Shown one piece after another: positions 23,909-32,301 of a stretch of 38,389 nt of DNA. The notes under the pieces are model-generated. The model did no database searches, had not been told where the DNA came from, and saw only the letters and a program-made list of their open reading frames with translations. Source of the DNA: Verrucomicrobiota bacterium (GTDB taxonomy: Bacteria > Verrucomicrobiota > Verrucomicrobiia > Limisphaerales > J093); NCBI GenBank assembly GCA_029556615.1, contig JAKQDD010000182.1, positions 1 to 38,389 on the forward strand, read 5' to 3'. The stretch's first letter is position 1; every line of letters starts with the position of its first letter. A program made the translations under genes and the position numbers.

Positions 23909-26305
23909 ATGAAAACAAGATTGCAGACGGCGGTGCTGGCTGCGGCCATGGTGGCCGGGTTGGCGGTGTCGGTTGGCTGCGCGAGCGAATCGAAGAGTCC
24001 CGGGCCGGTCGCCACAACCGTGGTGATGCCGGCGGACAATCCGCCTGAGGCCGTGTCGACGAATGGGCCGCCGGCGGCGGAGGAGCCGCCGGTGGCGACG
24101 GTGGCGCCGCAGCGGATCGAGCTGCCGGCGCCGGTGGACGGGGTCTTGGACATGGCCAATGCGCAGGTGGGAGACAGCGTGTTGCTCGAGTACATCAAGA
24201 AGATGACCCAGCCGTTCGAGCTCACCCCGGACCAGATCATTTACCTGCGGGATGTGGGGATGTCGGACGAAGTGATCACGGCGATGGTAGGACGCAGCAG
24301 CGAGATCAAGGGCGTGGCGGTGACGGAGCCGGCCGTGCCGGCGGTCCCGGCGGAGCCGGCGCCGGTGGCGGAGCCGGCGCCAGTCGTCCAGGCAGCGCCC
24401 GTGGCGGAGGCGCCTCCTGCGCCCGTGGCCGAGGTTGCCCCGGTCGTGGCGCCTCCGCCCGCGCCCGCCCAGCAGGTGACGTACAATTACTTCTACTCGG
24501 CGCTATCGCCTTACGGGTCATGGATCAACATACCGCCGTACGGGTGGTGCTGGCAGCCGGCGGTATCGGTGGTGGACATGAGCTGGCAGCCGTATTGCCA
24601 CGGGGGGCGGTGGTTGTGGACGACCCAGGGTTGGTATTGGCAGTCGGATTACTCGTGGGGATGGGCGCCGTTCCACTATGGAACGTGGTATCGGAGCTCG
24701 CGGTGCGGCTGGGTCTGGGTTCCGGGCTACGATTGGGGTCCGGCCTGGGTGACGTGGCGGTACACCGACACCTACTGCGGATGGGCGCCGTTGCCTCCGG
24801 GGTGCCGGTGGCGCAGCGGGTTCGGGCTAACCTACTGGGGTTCGAGCGTGGGCTACAGCTTCACCTTCGGCTTGGGCTGGGACTGCTTCACGTTCGTCCA
24901 CTACCGGAATCTCTGTCACGCGCGTCCGCATCATCATCGGCTGCCGCCGCGTGAAGCGCCGCACGTGTACCGGAATTCGACGCCCGTGACCCACTACAAG
25001 ATGGCCAAGGATCGGAAGCTAATCCATGAGGGGATGGAGCGATCGCGGGTCACTGCGGTGACGCGGACGCCGATCCGGGAGGTTGGAATCCGCGATGTGA
25101 CGCGGGATCCGAAGGCGCCGCAGCGCGCCGACCGCATGGAGCGTAACGGGCGGGAGGTTGCGGTCTATCGGCCGCAGCCATCGGCGAGCCCGCGCAGCGC
25201 GTCCGAGCAGCCTGTTTCCCGGCACAGCGCCGAGGTCCGGCGGCCGGAGCGCGGCTCCGGAGGACCCGGCGCCTGGGGTTCCGCCGAGGCGGCTTCGAGG
25301 GTCGGAGCACCGTTGCCGCGGCCGGATCGGCAGGCATCGGGCGGTGGGCCTGCGGTCTCGCCTCGTTCGGGCGGGGAACAGCCGGGCGGCGGGCCGGTCG
25401 TTGTGTCGACTCCCAAGAGCTCCCGGACCGGCGGGACGACTCCGTCCCTGCTTTCGGAGCCCTCGAAGAGCACGGGTGTGACCCCGCCGAGCCGGGTGAC
25501 GACATCGAGTCCTGCGGCACCGACAACCGCGCGTCCGGGGGTGGGACGGCCCGAGGCGACGCCTCCCGTGCGGACAAGCCCATCGTCGAGCCCGGCGGGC
25601 ACGGTCCAGCCGGGTCGGGTGACCCCCTCAGTTCCTGTCGAGCAGCGATCGACGCCGAAGACGGCCCCTGTCCAAACCCAGCCGCGCCGGATCGAGAGCA
25701 GCACGCCGGCTTCCGGTGCGGGCCGTGTGTCGACTCCGCCGCAGAGCAGCGGGGCGCCCTCGGCTCCGTCTGGGGTTCCGACGAGAGGGAGTGTTCCTCC
25801 GCCGGCGCCGAGCAAGCCGTTGCCGCAGGTCCAGCTCAGGGCTCCGGCGAGCGCGCCAGCGCCGGCACCGAGCAAGCCGCTGCCGCAGGTCCAGCTCAGG
25901 GCTCCAGCGGCCCCACCGTCGGCGGCGCCGAGCAAGCCGTTGCCACAAGTCCAGCTCAAGGCTCCGGCGACCCCACCGTCGGCGGCGCCGGCGGCACCGA
26001 GCAGGGGAACGAGCTATGGTCCTCCGGGTGTCAGTGTGTCCCCGGCGCCCAGGGCTGTGAGTCCCCCGGCGGGGCCATCCCGTTCGATGACGCCCCCCCA
26101 ATCCGCTCCGCGGGCCTACAGTCCACCGGCGTCGTCGCCTTCGATTGGCGCACCGCGGTCGGGTGGTTCCTCGCCTCCGGTCATCTCGACGCCGAAGTCT
26201 TCCTTCAGTGCTCCGTCGGCGTCGCGGAGCTCGATGCGGAGCGCGCCGAGTGGGTCCAGCCGGTCCTCGGGCGGCTCCCGTGGCGGCCGCGGGATGGAGC
26301 GGTAG
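23909..26305 (+). CDS. Large Trp-rich, proline-rich lipoprotein (DUF6600-like)
   Basis: A 798-aa predicted lipoprotein with lipobox SVGC near residue 26. Regions in order: a helical motif PDQIIYLRDVGMSDEVITAM at about 108-130, related to the central region of the lipoprotein at 10986; an Ala/Pro/Val/Glu linker; an aromatic core at about 190-330 (YGSWINIPPYGWCW, WGWAPFHYGTW, GWVWVPGYDWGPAWVTW, CGWAPLPPGC) typical of DUF6600-type proteins; a His patch (HARPHHHRLPP); and a long Ser/Pro/Thr-rich disordered tail. The tail contains three in-frame copies of PSKPLPQVQL. ATG 23909 starts the signal peptide; the frame upstream is not convincing. The role is unknown, probably structural in the cell envelope. 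The stop TAG is also the first three bases of a MITE-like element. Confidence 0.78.
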   Translation: MKTRLQTAVLAAAMVAGLAVSVGCASESKSPGPVATTVVMPADNPPEAVSTNGPPAAEEPPVATVAPQRIELPAPVDGVLDMANAQVGDSVLLEYIKKMTQPFELTPDQIIYLRDVGMSDEVITAMVGRSSEIKGVAVTEPAVPAVPAEPAPVAEPAPVVQAAPVAEAPPAPVAEVAPVVAPPPAPAQQVTYNYFYSALSPYGSWINIPPYGWCWQPAVSVVDMSWQPYCHGGRWLWTTQGWYWQSDYSWGWAPFHYGTWYRSSRCGWVWVPGYDWGPAWVTWRYTDTYCGWAPLPPGCRWRSGFGLTYWGSSVGYSFTFGLGWDCFTFVHYRNLCHARPHHHRLPPREAPHVYRNSTPVTHYKMAKDRKLIHEGMERSRVTAVTRTPIREVGIRDVTRDPKAPQRADRMERNGREVAVYRPQPSASPRSASEQPVSRHSAEVRRPERGSGGPGAWGSAEAASRVGAPLPRPDRQASGGGPAVSPRSGGEQPGGGPVVVSTPKSSRTGGTTPSLLSEPSKSTGVTPPSRVTTSSPAAPTTARPGVGRPEATPPVRTSPSSSPAGTVQPGRVTPSVPVEQRSTPKTAPVQTQPRRIESSTPASGAGRVSTPPQSSGAPSAPSGVPTRGSVPPPAPSKPLPQVQLRAPASAPAPAPSKPLPQVQLRAPAAPPSAAPSKPLPQVQLKAPATPPSAAPAAPSRGTSYGPPGVSVSPAPRAVSPPAGPSRSMTPPQSAPRAYSPPASSPSIGAPRSGGSSPPVISTPKSSFSAPSASRSSMRSAPSGSSRSSGGSRGGRGMER
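25806..25985 (+). repeat. Three 60-bp in-frame repeats within the lipoprotein gene
   Basis: Copies begin at about 25806, 25866 and 25926, each encoding PSKPLPQVQL followed by an Arg/Lys-Ala-Pro-Ala spacer. The 60-bp period keeps the frame. The DNA is more similar than codon choice would require, so recent duplication is likely. Confidence 0.75.
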
Positions 26306-26389
26306 AGTCCTCGACCCTTGGAATATGGGGTCAGCAGGTCAAGTTTGGTCCCTGCGGCTCCAGGCCTCCCCTTCCTCCGTCGAGGACTC
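26303..26389 (+). mobile_element. MITE-like element overlapping a stop codon
   Basis: An 87-bp relative of 14028-14116: TAGAGTCCTCGAC at the left, ggtcaagtttggtccctgc inside and GTCGAGGACTC at the right (the final TA has changed to CA). The left TAG is the in-frame stop of the preceding gene. Confidence 0.7.
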
Positions 26390-26395
26390 CACGCC

Positions 26396-26540
26396 TTTTC
26401 CCAGACTGCGCTGGGAAAAAGGGGTCCGCCTGCGGCGAACAGCAGTTCGCGAACGCCGACCCCTGCAGCGAGTCCGCGCGCCGGTTCTTCCCTCCCCCTG
26501 CGACTACGGAGCGGGGGGAGGGATCGAGGGAGAGGGGTGC
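26396..26540 (+). repeat. Hairpin-bearing intergenic repeat (module D)
   Basis: It opens with a perfect hairpin, TTTTCCCAG (26396-26404) / CTGGGAAAA (26411-26419), and continues with gttcgcgaacgccg and a GC-rich tail ending agggatcgagggagagg. Inverted or partial copies are at 18655-18830, 13892-13912 and 7110-7190. The A/T-flanked hairpin could terminate transcription from either side, since it lies between convergent genes. Confidence 0.75.
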
Positions 26541-26564
26541 CGGCCTCGTGGACTGAGACGGTGC

Positions 26565-27407
26565 TTATTCCTTGACTGTCGCGGGGGAAGCCGTGGTCGG
26601 CTGGTTTGTGGGGAGACCGAACAATCTTAGGAAATTCTCCTCGATGATGGCCGCGAGCTGGGCGAGAGGGAGACCAAGGAGGTTGGCGGCGACGGTGTAG
26701 ACGGCGGGGAGATTGGCCGGGTGATTGATCGGGGCCGACCCGTCGCTCGTGGCGCAGGGGTGGCGTTGAAGGTGGTCGGGGAGCCGCTGATCCGGGGCGT
26801 CGGTCTCGATCAGCCACCGGTCAAGAGGCACCGAGCGGAAGGCGTCGCGTCGGCGTTCCTTTCCGGGATGCGCGAAGTACCCCGGGAATCCGAAGTACGC
26901 GCCGAGGGCGGCCAGCGGGGGGACGAGTTCTGCGGGGCCGCCGTAGCTGTGGAGCAGGAAGCCGCGTGCCGGCCGCGGGTGGGTTTCGAGCAGTTCCAGG
27001 AGGCGTCCCCAGGTGCGGAGACAATGGATGCTCAAAGGCCGATTGCGTTCGGCTGCCAGGAGCAATTGATCGAGGAACACGGCTTCCTGGCCTTCGTAGG
27101 CGAGGCCGGGCTTCCAGCGGTCGAGCCCCACCTCACCCACGGCGGCCGGCAGCGTGTCGAGGTAGCGACGGAGCGTGTCCTGCCAGTGGGCGGTGCGTTC
27201 GTGGACGTACCAGGGGTGGTAACCGAAGCTGGGTCGGACTTCGGTGTAACGGGCTGCCAGGCGGGCGACCTCGGGCCAGTCGGCCTCGCAAGATCCGTTC
27301 ACGACCATGCCGGCGATGCCTTCGATTTGACAGGCGGCCATCAGGCGGGACTGGGTTCCGGCAAACCGCGGGTCCTGGAGATGATTGTGGGCGTCGTAGA
27401 ACCGCAT
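26565..27407 (-). CDS. TatD-family metal-dependent hydrolase
   Basis: A protein of about 280 aa starting MRFYDAHNHLQD, the usual TatD start; the frame is open to ATG 27455, which would add 16 unrelated residues. TIM-barrel metallohydrolase motifs seen are the H-x-H pair in DAHNHL, GEVGLD (metal-bridging Glu), SIHCLRTW, LLHSYGG and the late IETDAPDQ. Members are nucleases or other phosphoesterases using two metal ions in the cytoplasm. The C-terminus has the familiar NPANLPAVYTVAANLLG-like segment (here NHPANLPAVYTV). It starts shortly after the stop of the radical SAM gene on the same strand, so the two probably form an operon. The exact substrate is not predictable. Confidence 0.85.
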   Translation of the reverse strand: MRFYDAHNHLQDPRFAGTQSRLMAACQIEGIAGMVVNGSCEADWPEVARLAARYTEVRPSFGYHPWYVHERTAHWQDTLRRYLDTLPAAVGEVGLDRWKPGLAYEGQEAVFLDQLLLAAERNRPLSIHCLRTWGRLLELLETHPRPARGFLLHSYGGPAELVPPLAALGAYFGFPGYFAHPGKERRRDAFRSVPLDRWLIETDAPDQRLPDHLQRHPCATSDGSAPINHPANLPAVYTVAANLLGLPLAQLAAIIEENFLRLFGLPTNQPTTASPATVKE

Positions 27408-27474
27408 GGCCTGGTCCGGCGGGCGGACCCTCAGGGAGGAGGTCGGTGATTGCATGCGGGCGGCGCGGGGTCGG

Positions 27475-28584
27475 TCAGGGGGCGGGCCAGATGCCCGGAA
27501 TGCGGGTGTCGCAGCGGGGGCACGTGCCGCGCGGGGTCAACCGATTGGCGCGCACGGCGAAGCCGCGGCGCTCGATCAGGAGGGAGCCGCATCCGGGGCA
27601 GACGGTGTTTTCCCGGGAGCCGACGGCGCCGGGGCGGTTGCCGGCGTAGACATAGCGGAGGCCTTCGGCCTGAGCGATGCGGGCGGCGTGTTCGAGGTCG
27701 TCGGGGCGCGTGGCGCGGGTATCGGTGCGTTGGTAGTCGGGGTGGAAGGCGGTGAGGTGCCAGGGGATATCGGGGCTGATGGACGCGAGGAACCGGGCCA
27801 TGGCGCGGAGCTCCTCGGGGCTGTCGTTGAAGCCGGGCACGAGGAGAGTCACGACTTCGAGCCAGAGGGCCCGGGTGTGGACGGACCGGAGGGTTTCCTT
27901 GACTGCCTCGAGACGGCCGCCGAGGGCTTGATACTGCTGGGGATTGAAGCTCTTGAGGTCGATCTTGCATGCATCCAGCCAGGGACAGAGGAAGTCGAGC
28001 GCCTCGGGCGTGGCGTGTCCGTTCGAGACCACGGCGCAGAGCAAGCCCGCGGCGCGCGCTTCGCGGAAGATGGCCACCGCCCATTCCGCGCTGATCAGGG
28101 GTTCGTTGTAGCTTGAGACCACGAGGCGCGCTCCGTGGCGTCGGGCGGCGGCGACGAGTTGTTGGGGTTGCGCGGGTTCAAGGCGGGCGGATGCCGCCGG
28201 ATCGCGCAGCGTCTGGCTGGTGATCCAGTTCTGGCAGAAATCGCAGTGGAAGTCGCATCCGAGCATGCCAAAGGTGAGGGCGACGCTGCCCGGGTGGACA
28301 TGGAAAAACGGCTTCTTCTCGACCGGGTCGCAGGCGACTCCGGCGGTGTAACCGAAGGGCACGCGCAGCTGGCCGCCGGCGGCAAAGCGGACCTTGCACA
28401 GGCCGCGGCCTTCGGAGGCGAGGAGACAGCGGTGGGCGCAGGCGAGACACCGGACACGGCCGTGTTCGGCGCGCCAGAGTGTGCCGACCGCCGTGTGGCG
28501 ATCGAGCGTGCCGGCCGGGTCCGGGATCAGGTGGGGATCCGGCGGGCGATCGTCTGCGGGCTCGGATGCGGGTCCGCCGTTCAT
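27475..28584 (-). CDS. amrS: AmrS-like radical SAM enzyme
   Basis: A 369-aa radical S-adenosylmethionine enzyme of the AmmeMemoRadiSam type, related to pyruvate formate-lyase activating enzymes. The [4Fe-4S]/SAM motif is C-x3-C-x2-C at Cys110, 114 and 117 (GMLGCDFHCDFCQNW). An N-terminal Cys cluster (46, 49, 53, 63 in CLACAHRC...GLC) and a C-terminal CPGCG...CPRC pair are typical of AmrS. VVSSYNEPLI, ACKIDLKSF and TLLVPGFND are family landmarks. AmrS usually occurs with AmrA (AMMECR1) and AmrB (Memo), but neither is in the window. The biochemical role of the system is not well settled. ATG 28584 gives an N-terminal extension of about 35 residues before the conserved part; a later start is possible. 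Confidence 0.85.
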   Translation of the reverse strand: MNGGPASEPADDRPPDPHLIPDPAGTLDRHTAVGTLWRAEHGRVRCLACAHRCLLASEGRGLCKVRFAAGGQLRVPFGYTAGVACDPVEKKPFFHVHPGSVALTFGMLGCDFHCDFCQNWITSQTLRDPAASARLEPAQPQQLVAAARRHGARLVVSSYNEPLISAEWAVAIFREARAAGLLCAVVSNGHATPEALDFLCPWLDACKIDLKSFNPQQYQALGGRLEAVKETLRSVHTRALWLEVVTLLVPGFNDSPEELRAMARFLASISPDIPWHLTAFHPDYQRTDTRATRPDDLEHAARIAQAEGLRYVYAGNRPGAVGSRENTVCPGCGSLLIERRGFAVRANRLTPRGTCPRCDTRIPGIWPAP

Positions 28585-28984
28585 GGCATGTCACCGGAGA
28601 CCGGGGGTCGGGCAACCTCCTCCCGGAGCGCCGCTCCGGTGATGGAGAGACTGTACTCGGTGTGCGGGTTACGGGCAAGAGCGGCCGCAAAGAGGGGATT
28701 GCCGCGAAAAGGCTCAAGAGGCACAAGAGGAGGGAAAAAGGGGGGGGCTGGTCTCCTGAGGGCCCCTTGAAGAGCGGAAGACCCACCGATTCGGTTCTTG
28801 CTCTTACCAGACCCTGGAGGCTGAACTGCAAGGGATGCTCAGCCGCGGATTGCGGCTCCATGTTCCGCCTTGAACGGCGTCTCCGGAGCCCGCAGACTTC
28901 TGCCGCGTCGAGGGAGCTCGAGACTGGCTGCAACCGGTGGTAGCGCTCGTGTGTTCTTCTCCTGTGACTCCTTACACGCCGACC
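28585..28984. other. Intergenic region between divergent genes
   Basis: Contains the direct repeat at 28692-28807 and no gene that I can support. The short open frames across it continue from the repeat. Promoters for both divergent genes should lie here, but I cannot pick out a clear one. Confidence 0.45.
28692..28807 (+). repeat. Direct repeat, left copy (family C)
   Basis: Nearly identical to 31899-32020: gccgcgaaaaggctcaagag, gagggaaaaagggggg, gggccccttgaagagc and acccaccgattcggttcttg. Its first 30 bp resemble the start of the 130-bp tandem unit at 23211. Confidence 0.82.
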
Positions 28985-31846
28985 ATGAGGTTCGACGCGA
29001 CGATTGGCGCGGGGTTGCTCATCCTGGGTGCGCTCTGCGGAGGGACGGGGATGGCCTGTGCGGCGGGCCGGTCGGCCCCGGCCGTGGCACTCTCGCCGCC
29101 CCAAGTCCGCATGGACACCCTGTCCACTGGCAGCGCCGCGCCCGGAACCGCCGTCACACTCTCCGGCCAGGGGTTTGGCGTCACGCCGGGCGCGGTGGTG
29201 TTGACCGGGCTGCGAATCGGGGCGTCGTCGTGGTCGGACACCGCCATCAGCTTCACTGTGCCCGAGGATGGAGCCTCGGGCCTGGCCTATGTCCGCACCG
29301 CCGCCGGCGCGACGTCGTCGTCGGTGCCCTTCATCGTGGATCGCCCATTGCCTCCCGGCCAAATCGGGCCCTACGGCTTGGCGCTCGAAGAGACGGGCCT
29401 GTTGGGCGCCGCGTTGCTGGTCGAAACCGATGGTTCGCATCTGTACGGTGTTTCCGGTTTCGAGACGCTTTGCACCTACGCGCTGCAGGACGCCCAACCG
29501 CACGCTCTCCGAAGCCGTGTGCACCTCGACCAGCGCGTTGCCGACTTGCGCGTGGCGGGGGGGCACCTGTTTTGCGTTGGCGACCACGGGTTGCTCATCT
29601 ATCGCTGCGCCGACCTGCAGGCGGGCGTGCCGGTGGCGCCGGCGGCGGCGGTAGCGGGCGGCTCCTACATGGGCGTGGACATCTGGCCGGACCCCACGGG
29701 GAAGCTCGGGGGACTGTTGGTGGCCCTGTGCGAGCACGCGCCGCGATGGGGGTCGAACACGTTGCGGGTTGTCTTCTACCAGTTTGTCGGCGGCGAGCTC
29801 ACACCGGTGGGGGTCTTCAGCCGCGAGGTGGGCGTCGAGGAGCGGCAGTTCGCCGTCGCGTTCGATCCGCGGGATCGCAAGGCGTACGTGTCGGGCTGGG
29901 GTTCGTTGTCCGGCGCGAACAAGTACCTCCTCGAGCTCAGCACGACCAACCTGGCCAGCCCGGTCTTGCAGCACCGCGAGGAAACGGGTGCCGTCATGGC
30001 CGGGGACATGGACGCGCTGGACGACGTCTTGTGGACCGCGGTGACCACCCCGAGCGCGGGGAACGAGTTGTTCCGCGTCTACACGCTCCACGGCGGCACG
30101 ACGCCGCTGAGCTTAAGCCGTGTCATCACCGGGGGCTTCGCGTTTGGCCGGGTCGCCCGCGTACGGATCGTGGACCGCCAGGTGACCGTCGGCTGTTCGT
30201 GGTATGGCAATCGGCCGGACATCCTCCTGTTGAGCACGCTGGGCACGACGACCACGGCGGCCGCCACGAGGAATTCCCTGGACTGGGCGTTTGACGTCAC
30301 CGGCGTGGCGCGGCTGTCCGGGACGAACGCCGGGAAAGTGATCGTGGCCGACGAGTGGGGCGGTTTCCTGACGCTGGACTATCACGTGACACCGACGCTG
30401 GGCCTCACGTCGCGACCGGACTATCAGTGGGTTCCGGCAGCGGCGATGACCGAGGGCTTGCACTTGGCTGAAGACCGCGTCTATGTCGCGGGACGGGGCG
30501 CAGGACCTTGGAGCGCCGACCGTTGGGATCTGGCCGATGAAGCCCAATGGCGCCACGTGGCCTTCGACTGGACCCAGGCCGAACCGCAACCCAACCCGGT
30601 CAGCGCCGTGGCAACTCGGCGCGATCCCGAGGCCGGAATGCTCATCGCCGCGCTGGGTCACGAGAAGGCGATGGCGTGGGGCAGCGAGATCCTCGGCCTG
30701 CTCTACCGGGAAACGTCGAGCAACATCGTCTTGCTCGCACAGTCGGAGGCCTTCCGCCCGCCTGCGGGGGCGAGCGCCGGGGTGAGCGCGGTCTGGCCGG
30801 AGCGCGACCTGGTGTTCATGGCCACCGGCAGCGACGGTTTTCGCGCCTACGTGATCGATCCGTCCGCGCCCGGCATCATCCTGCATCGGGATTGCCGGGC
30901 CAGCGGTTTTGCCACGAACCTGTACAGCACGGCGATGACGGTTCGGTGCCTGAAACACCACGCCAGCGGCACCACGCGGAAGCTGATTGTCGGCAGCACG
31001 CCGGGGCTCCTGGTGGGTAATCCGACCCTGGACGTCTTCAACCTGGATTACCCCGAAGGCGTGCCGGACCGCGACCATCCGGAGGCGCCCATCGACGTCG
31101 CGCACGACGCCTCCTTGCAATGCCTGAAGTGGAAGCCTGTGCTCAGCCTGGACGTGCGGCCGTCGGGGCTGGTGGCCATCGCCACGAGCGCCGGCGTCGG
31201 GATCTTCCATGTCTCCTGGGTCCGGGCGCTGAACGAAATGACCGATCTCGCGGCCTGGAACAAGATCCGGGTGCCGGTCGAGGACTACGCGCCGTGGTGG
31301 TCTTCCGGCTGGTCGGCGGAAATGGCCGACGTGAGTTTCGGCGAGGAACTGACTCTCTATGTCGTCAAAGCCACCGAGGGGCTCTGGCGCCTGTCGATCG
31401 AGTTGGACCCCGCCAACCACACCCATCGCTGCATGGCCACCGCCTTCTACCCCGGGGTCGAATGCGGCATGGATTACAGGACGATGCTTTACGGCTGGGC
31501 GGCCCCGGACATCCCCACGCTGCATCATCCCTATGGCGTCGCGGCGGATGGCGACGCCGCCTACGTCACGGGTTGGAGCGGCAAAGTGCAGCGGATGGGA
31601 GTGGCCGCGAATGCCGGCGCCCGAATCCAGGATGTCCGCCTCGGTGCCAACCGCGTGGACCTCACGTTCACGTCGCCGTTCGGCAGCCGGGTGTACGAAG
31701 TGGAAGCCGCGCAACGCCTGGGTCCGGCCCAGTGGAGCGTGCAGCCGGACGCGCAGCTCCGGAGTGTTGGAGGTCAGACCTTCACGGCGCAAGTGCCTTC
31801 CGTCGGCGACGATCCGCGGTTCTACAGGATTCGCGTACGCCCCTGA
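28985..31846 (+). CDS. Large secreted protein with TIG domain and beta-propeller-like body
   Basis: A 953-aa exported protein. The signal peptide is at about residues 1-27 (IGAGLLILGALCGGTGMACA). An IPT/TIG immunoglobulin-like domain covers about 40-118 (AAPGTAVTLSGQGFG, AYVRTAAGATSSSVPFIV). The long remainder has repeated beta-strand patterns such as LLVETDGSHLYGVSG, GHLFCVGDHGLLIYRC, KAYVSGWGS and RVYVAGRGAGPW, suggesting one or two propellers. The C-terminus (YEVEAAQRLGPAQWSV ... FYRIRVRP) is the short module seen at the ends of many exported proteins here. ATG 28985 starts the signal peptide. The function is not recognisable; surface binding is a reasonable guess. The gene sits between two near-identical direct repeats of about 120 bp. 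Confidence 0.72.
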   Translation: MRFDATIGAGLLILGALCGGTGMACAAGRSAPAVALSPPQVRMDTLSTGSAAPGTAVTLSGQGFGVTPGAVVLTGLRIGASSWSDTAISFTVPEDGASGLAYVRTAAGATSSSVPFIVDRPLPPGQIGPYGLALEETGLLGAALLVETDGSHLYGVSGFETLCTYALQDAQPHALRSRVHLDQRVADLRVAGGHLFCVGDHGLLIYRCADLQAGVPVAPAAAVAGGSYMGVDIWPDPTGKLGGLLVALCEHAPRWGSNTLRVVFYQFVGGELTPVGVFSREVGVEERQFAVAFDPRDRKAYVSGWGSLSGANKYLLELSTTNLASPVLQHREETGAVMAGDMDALDDVLWTAVTTPSAGNELFRVYTLHGGTTPLSLSRVITGGFAFGRVARVRIVDRQVTVGCSWYGNRPDILLLSTLGTTTTAAATRNSLDWAFDVTGVARLSGTNAGKVIVADEWGGFLTLDYHVTPTLGLTSRPDYQWVPAAAMTEGLHLAEDRVYVAGRGAGPWSADRWDLADEAQWRHVAFDWTQAEPQPNPVSAVATRRDPEAGMLIAALGHEKAMAWGSEILGLLYRETSSNIVLLAQSEAFRPPAGASAGVSAVWPERDLVFMATGSDGFRAYVIDPSAPGIILHRDCRASGFATNLYSTAMTVRCLKHHASGTTRKLIVGSTPGLLVGNPTLDVFNLDYPEGVPDRDHPEAPIDVAHDASLQCLKWKPVLSLDVRPSGLVAIATSAGVGIFHVSWVRALNEMTDLAAWNKIRVPVEDYAPWWSSGWSAEMADVSFGEELTLYVVKATEGLWRLSIELDPANHTHRCMATAFYPGVECGMDYRTMLYGWAAPDIPTLHHPYGVAADGDAAYVTGWSGKVQRMGVAANAGARIQDVRLGANRVDLTFTSPFGSRVYEVEAAQRLGPAQWSVQPDAQLRSVGGQTFTAQVPSVGDDPRFYRIRVRP

Positions 31847-31898
31847 GCAGCCGGCGCCCGGCCCCGCGGCCGTGGACGAGGTACCGGCCGGGGAAGAG

Positions 31899-32020
31899 CA
31901 AGAGGGATTCGCCGCGAAAAGGCTCAAGAGGCGCAAGAAGAGGGAAAAAGGGGGGAGGAACTGGCCTCCCAAGGGCCCCTTGAAGAGCCCAAGACCCACC
32001 GATTCGGTTCTTGCTCTTAC
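31899..32020 (+). repeat. Direct repeat, right copy (family C)
   Basis: Near copy of 28692-28807 in the same orientation. The two copies bracket the 28985-31846 gene. Confidence 0.82.
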
Positions 32021-32091
32021 TCCTACTCCTGCTCCTCCTCTCCGCGGTGGAACAAGAGCAAGAGCAAGAGCAAGAGTAGGAGCAGGAGCGC
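32007..32091. repeat. Polypyrimidine/polypurine inverted tract
   Basis: A pyrimidine-rich run (ttcttgctcttactcctact, then cctgctcctcctctcc) is followed, after gcggtg, by a purine-rich run (caagagcaagagcaagagca, then agagtaggagcaggagc). The arms are largely complementary and contain CTCTTG/CAAGAG and CTCCTA/TAGGAG units. The rest of 31847-32301 holds no gene that I recognise. Confidence 0.7.
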
Positions 32092-32301
32092 CGGAATCGT
32101 CCTTCGCGGGCCAAGAGCGTGGCGGTGCACCCATCCGGTCACCGGTCCTGTGGGTCTCGCGCAGAGATCGCGGAGGCAAAGGGAGGGCTGTCCCATGGGC
32201 GCACCGGCGCACTGACGCACTGGCGCACCCGTCGTCTGTCGTCCGTCCCCCGCGGGGATTGGGCTCGCCAAGCGCCGGGAGCGTTCTATGATCCGGGAGT
32301 C

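Noticed and set aside
30113..32212. Long minus-strand frame opposite the TIG/propeller gene; a similar one at 28178-30091.
   Set aside because: Both are antisense artefacts of high GC content, run through the direct repeats, and show no recognisable domain.
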